From Phycisphaeraceae bacterium (lineage in GTDB: Bacteria > Planctomycetota > Phycisphaerae > Phycisphaerales > UBA1924): a stretch of 8,168 nucleotides of DNA. Of the stretch, positions 5,026 to 8,168 are shown piece after piece. The stretch covers positions 1 through 8,168 of the forward strand of contig WUAJ01000102.1 of assembly GCA_009827215.1 (NCBI GenBank), written 5' to 3'. Numbering within the stretch: position 1 is the first letter of the stretch; each line of letters begins with the position of its first letter. A program made the position numbers and the translations under genes. Below the pieces are notes generated by a model. It ran no database searches and was not told the DNA's origin. It saw only the letters and a program-made list of their open reading frames with translations.

Positions 5026-8000
5026 ATGTCACCCACCAGACAACGATTCGTGACCTTGCTTCTCGCCACTACCGGAGCCGCTGCTTCCTTCGCATTTGCG
5101 AACGCAGACTCAACAAACGCTCCGGACACACACGCAAGTGTCCAAACGGGTGATGTGCTCGATCGTGCGACACAACTCTTCAATGCTGGAGAGTTGATCC
5201 GCGCTCGTGCAATGATCCAAGCACTCCAAAGCTCCCCTGCTGGTATGTCACTCAGTGACGAGCAAGATCAACGCGTTTGGAAGCTGCTTGCAAACATTGA
5301 ACGCTCAATTCAACGCACCAACCGTCACGATATTGCACTCCAGAAAGCCGAGTTCGCCCTCGGCGGAGATCGACTCGTTGACGCAGAGCGACAGGTCCAA
5401 ACGATCTACAACGCTTCCAAATCCTCCGCAGAACAAATCGATCGCGCCAATGCCGTCTCCGATCAAATCAAGCTCCGCCGCGACCAAGCACTCCCGCTTG
5501 TTCCGGCGACCCTCCGCTCCGCGATCGACTCGTTCAACCAAGGCGATTACACTCGCGCCAAGAACATCATCAATCGCATCGGCATGCTCGGACTGGATCT
5601 GGATGCACAGACACGACGCAAGCTGACTGTCTACCGCACCCGCATCGCGGACCTTGAGCAAACGCGTGGCGAAACCTTCGGAGACGCATCCCCGTCCATG
5701 GGCATGCTCGCTCCAGAATCGGGCAACAACTCAGAGTGGCTCATCTCCAATGCAGAGGAAATGCTCGCACAGCCGGTTGAAGTCGAAAACGACGATCCAG
5801 AAGTCATCATCGTCGAGGTTGAACCTGCCGATGTGACCGAAGAACCTGCTGAAGTCGACCTCGTCGAGACCGCACGCAAGTTTGAAGCACAAACTCTGCT
5901 CGCAAACGCCAATGTCGCGTACGAAGAACGCCGACTCAACGACGCGATGAACTCGTACAACAACCTCCTCCAAAACTTTGGCTCCTACATCTCCGACGAG
6001 GAACGCACCCTCGCAGGGCAGCGTCTCAATGAAGTCGAGATCGCGCTCGGCGTCCAAGGTGGTCCATCCGGTGGAGGCTTGGACGATCCGATCCAAGAGA
6101 GCAGCATCATCATGCAGCGTCTCACCGCGACCTATGACAACCTCACCACACAAGCAAACGATGCACTCGCCGCAGGCGATACCGCAGTCGCATCGGGACT
6201 CGTCGCTCAAGCTCGTCTGGAAGTCCAGCGTGCTCGTGAGTTCATGCCTGAAGCAACCTACGAGAACTACATCGCTGAACTCGACGGCCTCGCATCAAGC
6301 ATCGCTCAACGCGACGAGCAGCTCCGTCAGACACGACTCGAGCAAGAAGCCGCCGAGCGTGAACAACGCACCCTCGAACTCGAAGCTCAGCGTCTCAACG
6401 AACGCGATGAGCGTGTGCTCGCTTCTCTCGAACGCGTGCGTGCTCTGCAGTCCGAACTCAAGTACGAAGAAGCACTCGAGATCGTAGAGAACATCCTCTT
6501 CCTCGATCCGGCAAACCCATCCGGCCTGCTCCTCAAGGACATCATCGAGGACACCATTGTCTACCGCGACTTCCTCGGTTACCAACGCGACAAGAACCTG
6601 AGCTACGCTCACGAGTCGTTGGACAACCAGGAAGCGATGATCCTTCCGGACTTCCTCATTGACTACCCAGATGACTGGCCCGCAATTAGTTTCCGCCGCG
6701 GCTCGACCCTTGAGTTTGCAGAGTCCGAAGCGAACCGTGCCGTCCTTACTCAACTGCGTGAAACACGCATGCCGGTCGATTTCGATGACAACTCCTTCGA
6801 GGATGTCCTCGCATTCATCGGCGCGACCGCAAACCTTGACATCGATACCGACTGGGAATCACTCGCTGACATTGGCGTCGACCCTGACACCCCAATCACC
6901 CTCCGCTTGAACAATGTCACGCTCGAAGTCCTTCTCGATCGTGTCCTTGCCAAAGCATCTGATCCTGTTCTTCCCGCGAGTTGGGCCGTTCAAGATGGCA
7001 TCCTGACCATCTCCTCAGATGATGTCCTCCGTCAGAACACCATCCTCGAAATCTACGATGTTCGTGACCTGCTCTTCGAAGTCCCTGACTTTGATAACGC
7101 TCCGCAGTTCAACATCCAGAGCAGCGGCGGGTCCAGCGGCGGACAAAGCCCGTTCTCAGGTGGTGGCACCCAGATCCAGCTCACTACTCGTGAAGATCGG
7201 GTCACCGCGATCTCTGACCTCATCCAGTCAAGTGTTGACCCAGACGGCTGGGCGGATGCTGGAGGCGACACCAGCTCGCTGACCTCCCTCAACGGCAACT
7301 TCATCATCACGACCACCCCACGCTATCACAGAGAAGTCATCGGACTGCTCAACAAGCTCCGTTCGCAGCGTGCAGTCCAGATCAATGTCGAAACCCGATT
7401 CATGTCGGTCGACCAAAACTTCTTCGAGCAAATCGGATTCGATCTGGATGTCTACTTCAACGCAAACAGCACGGAATACCAACGCGGCGTAGCGATTGAT
7501 CCCTCACTCCTCCCATCTGACTACTTTGACCCCATCACCGGTGAGCTCGTAGACAATGTCTCTGGTGGGGGCAACTTCCCGATCGACACCGACGGCGACG
7601 GCGTTCCCGACGCGATCGGCGTAGTCACCCAGCCAGTCTTCAGTCCCGGCGCTAATGGAGGTGGTGGAGCAAACAACGACCAATGGTCCGTCATCAGAGG
7701 TGCACAGAACTCGTTTGGCCTCACCGAAACCCTCGCAGGTGCAAGCTCCTTCGCAGCAGACATCCTCGGCGCAAACCCGGCACTCGGCGTAACCGCTCGA
7801 TTCCTCGATGATGTTCAAGTGGACTTCCTTGTTGAAGCGACCCAAGCGGATCAGCGTTCGGTCACACTGACCGCACCACGACTGACCTTCACCAATGGCC
7901 AGCGAGCATTCATCACCGTGGCAACCACCACGACCTTTGTGTCTGACCTCACACCGATCACTGGATCCAACTCCGGTGCGTTCGACCCAGTCCTGACCCC

Positions 8001-8168
8001 GATCTCTGACGGTGTGCTCCTCGACATCACAGGCGTAGTCTCCGCAGATCGTCGGTATGTAACCATGACTATCCAGACTCAGCTCTCGGATAACGATCTC
8101 GACTCCAACCCTCGTACCGTCACCCAGCAGGGTGCCGCGGGTGGCGGCGGCGGCACTGCCGGTGGTGT
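5026..8168 (+). CDS. Secretin-family outer-membrane protein with long TPR/coiled-coil N-terminus (3' end beyond window)
   Basis: 1047 codons are visible with no stop. A signal peptide (RQRFVTLLLATTGAAASFAFA, roughly residues 5-25) has an AFA or ANA cleavage site, and no lipobox cysteine is present. TPR-like helical hairpins recur at about 46-70, 105-136, 163-190, 288-317, 376-405 and 472-503. An acidic linker lies at 250-281 and a coiled coil at about 424-482. The secretin part starts near 582. An N0/STN-like domain (ITLRLNNVTLEVLL, then YDVRDLL at 677-683) is followed by an N-domain with GWADAGG, ITTTPRYHREV and LLNKLR (726-779). The core begins at ETRFMSV (789-795) and continues at about 930-1020 with APRLTFTNGQRAFITV. 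Secretins form gated outer-membrane pores for type II secretion or type IV pili. Residues 854-862 (DTDGDGVPD) resemble a calcium-binding loop. The start has GGAG nine bases upstream. The family is secure; the machine served is not known. Confidence 0.92.
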   Translation, partial: MSPTRQRFVTLLLATTGAAASFAFANADSTNAPDTHASVQTGDVLDRATQLFNAGELIRARAMIQALQSSPAGMSLSDEQDQRVWKLLANIERSIQRTNRHDIALQKAEFALGGDRLVDAERQVQTIYNASKSSAEQIDRANAVSDQIKLRRDQALPLVPATLRSAIDSFNQGDYTRAKNIINRIGMLGLDLDAQTRRKLTVYRTRIADLEQTRGETFGDASPSMGMLAPESGNNSEWLISNAEEMLAQPVEVENDDPEVIIVEVEPADVTEEPAEVDLVETARKFEAQTLLANANVAYEERRLNDAMNSYNNLLQNFGSYISDEERTLAGQRLNEVEIALGVQGGPSGGGLDDPIQESSIIMQRLTATYDNLTTQANDALAAGDTAVASGLVAQARLEVQRAREFMPEATYENYIAELDGLASSIAQRDEQLRQTRLEQEAAEREQRTLELEAQRLNERDERVLASLERVRALQSELKYEEALEIVENILFLDPANPSGLLLKDIIEDTIVYRDFLGYQRDKNLSYAHESLDNQEAMILPDFLIDYPDDWPAISFRRGSTLEFAESEANRAVLTQLRETRMPVDFDDNSFEDVLAFIGATANLDIDTDWESLADIGVDPDTPITLRLNNVTLEVLLDRVLAKASDPVLPASWAVQDGILTISSDDVLRQNTILEIYDVRDLLFEVPDFDNAPQFNIQSSGGSSGGQSPFSGGGTQIQLTTREDRVTAISDLIQSSVDPDGWADAGGDTSSLTSLNGNFIITTTPRYHREVIGLLNKLRSQRAVQINVETRFMSVDQNFFEQIGFDLDVYFNANSTEYQRGVAIDPSLLPSDYFDPITGELVDNVSGGGNFPIDTDGDGVPDAIGVVTQPVFSPGANGGGGANNDQWSVIRGAQNSFGLTETLAGASSFAADILGANPALGVTARFLDDVQVDFLVEATQADQRSVTLTAPRLTFTNGQRAFITVATTTTFVSDLTPITGSNSGAFDPVLTPISDGVLLDITGVVSADRRYVTMTIQTQLSDNDLDSNPRTVTQQGAAGGGGGTAGG

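Noticed and set aside
5731..6210. Open frame of 159 codons on the minus strand inside the secretin gene
   Set aside because: It lies fully opposite a gene with clear domains, has Cys-rich unlikely sequence, and several similar antisense frames occur along the same gene as a by-product of its codon use.

Overview
The window looks like chromosomal DNA of a planctomycete, most likely from the Phycisphaerae. This is inferred from protein character and architecture, not from a database match. The pointers are a short MnmE-like GTPase beside a type III pantothenate kinase, and a very long secretin with a repeat-rich N-terminus and the planctomycete-style 'W-x-x-x-GG ... H ... LL-x-x-LR' secretin N-domain. 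The DNA is moderately GC-rich. No mobile elements, CRISPR arrays, tRNAs or rRNAs were seen.

Left half (1-3398) is on the minus strand and holds two tightly packed gene pairs. Reading in the direction of transcription, these are coaX (type III pantothenate kinase, first step of CoA synthesis), which overlaps an MnmE-like GTPase by one base. A 118-base gap with a palindrome and possible promoter follows. Then comes a single-pass membrane protein with a TPR-like domain, overlapping by four bases an RluA-family pseudouridine synthase that runs off the left edge. The genes look like housekeeping: cofactor synthesis, RNA modification and possibly envelope protein handling.

A 117-base divergent gap separates coaX from a plus-strand gene (3516-4535) for a soluble acidic protein that I do not recognise. 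A 490-base gene-free stretch (4536-5025) follows. It has no convincing reading frame but contains several strong inverted repeats. One set folds on paper into a three-way-junction RNA with a GNRA tetraloop, and another covers the ribosome binding site of the next gene. This is the least explained part of the window.

The right edge (5026-8168) is one long open reading frame, still open at the end. It encodes an exported secretin-family outer-membrane protein with a signal peptide, about 500 residues of TPR-like and coiled-coil sequence, secretin N-domains, and the start of the beta-barrel core. It points to a type II secretion or type IV pilus-like machine whose other genes may lie to the right.
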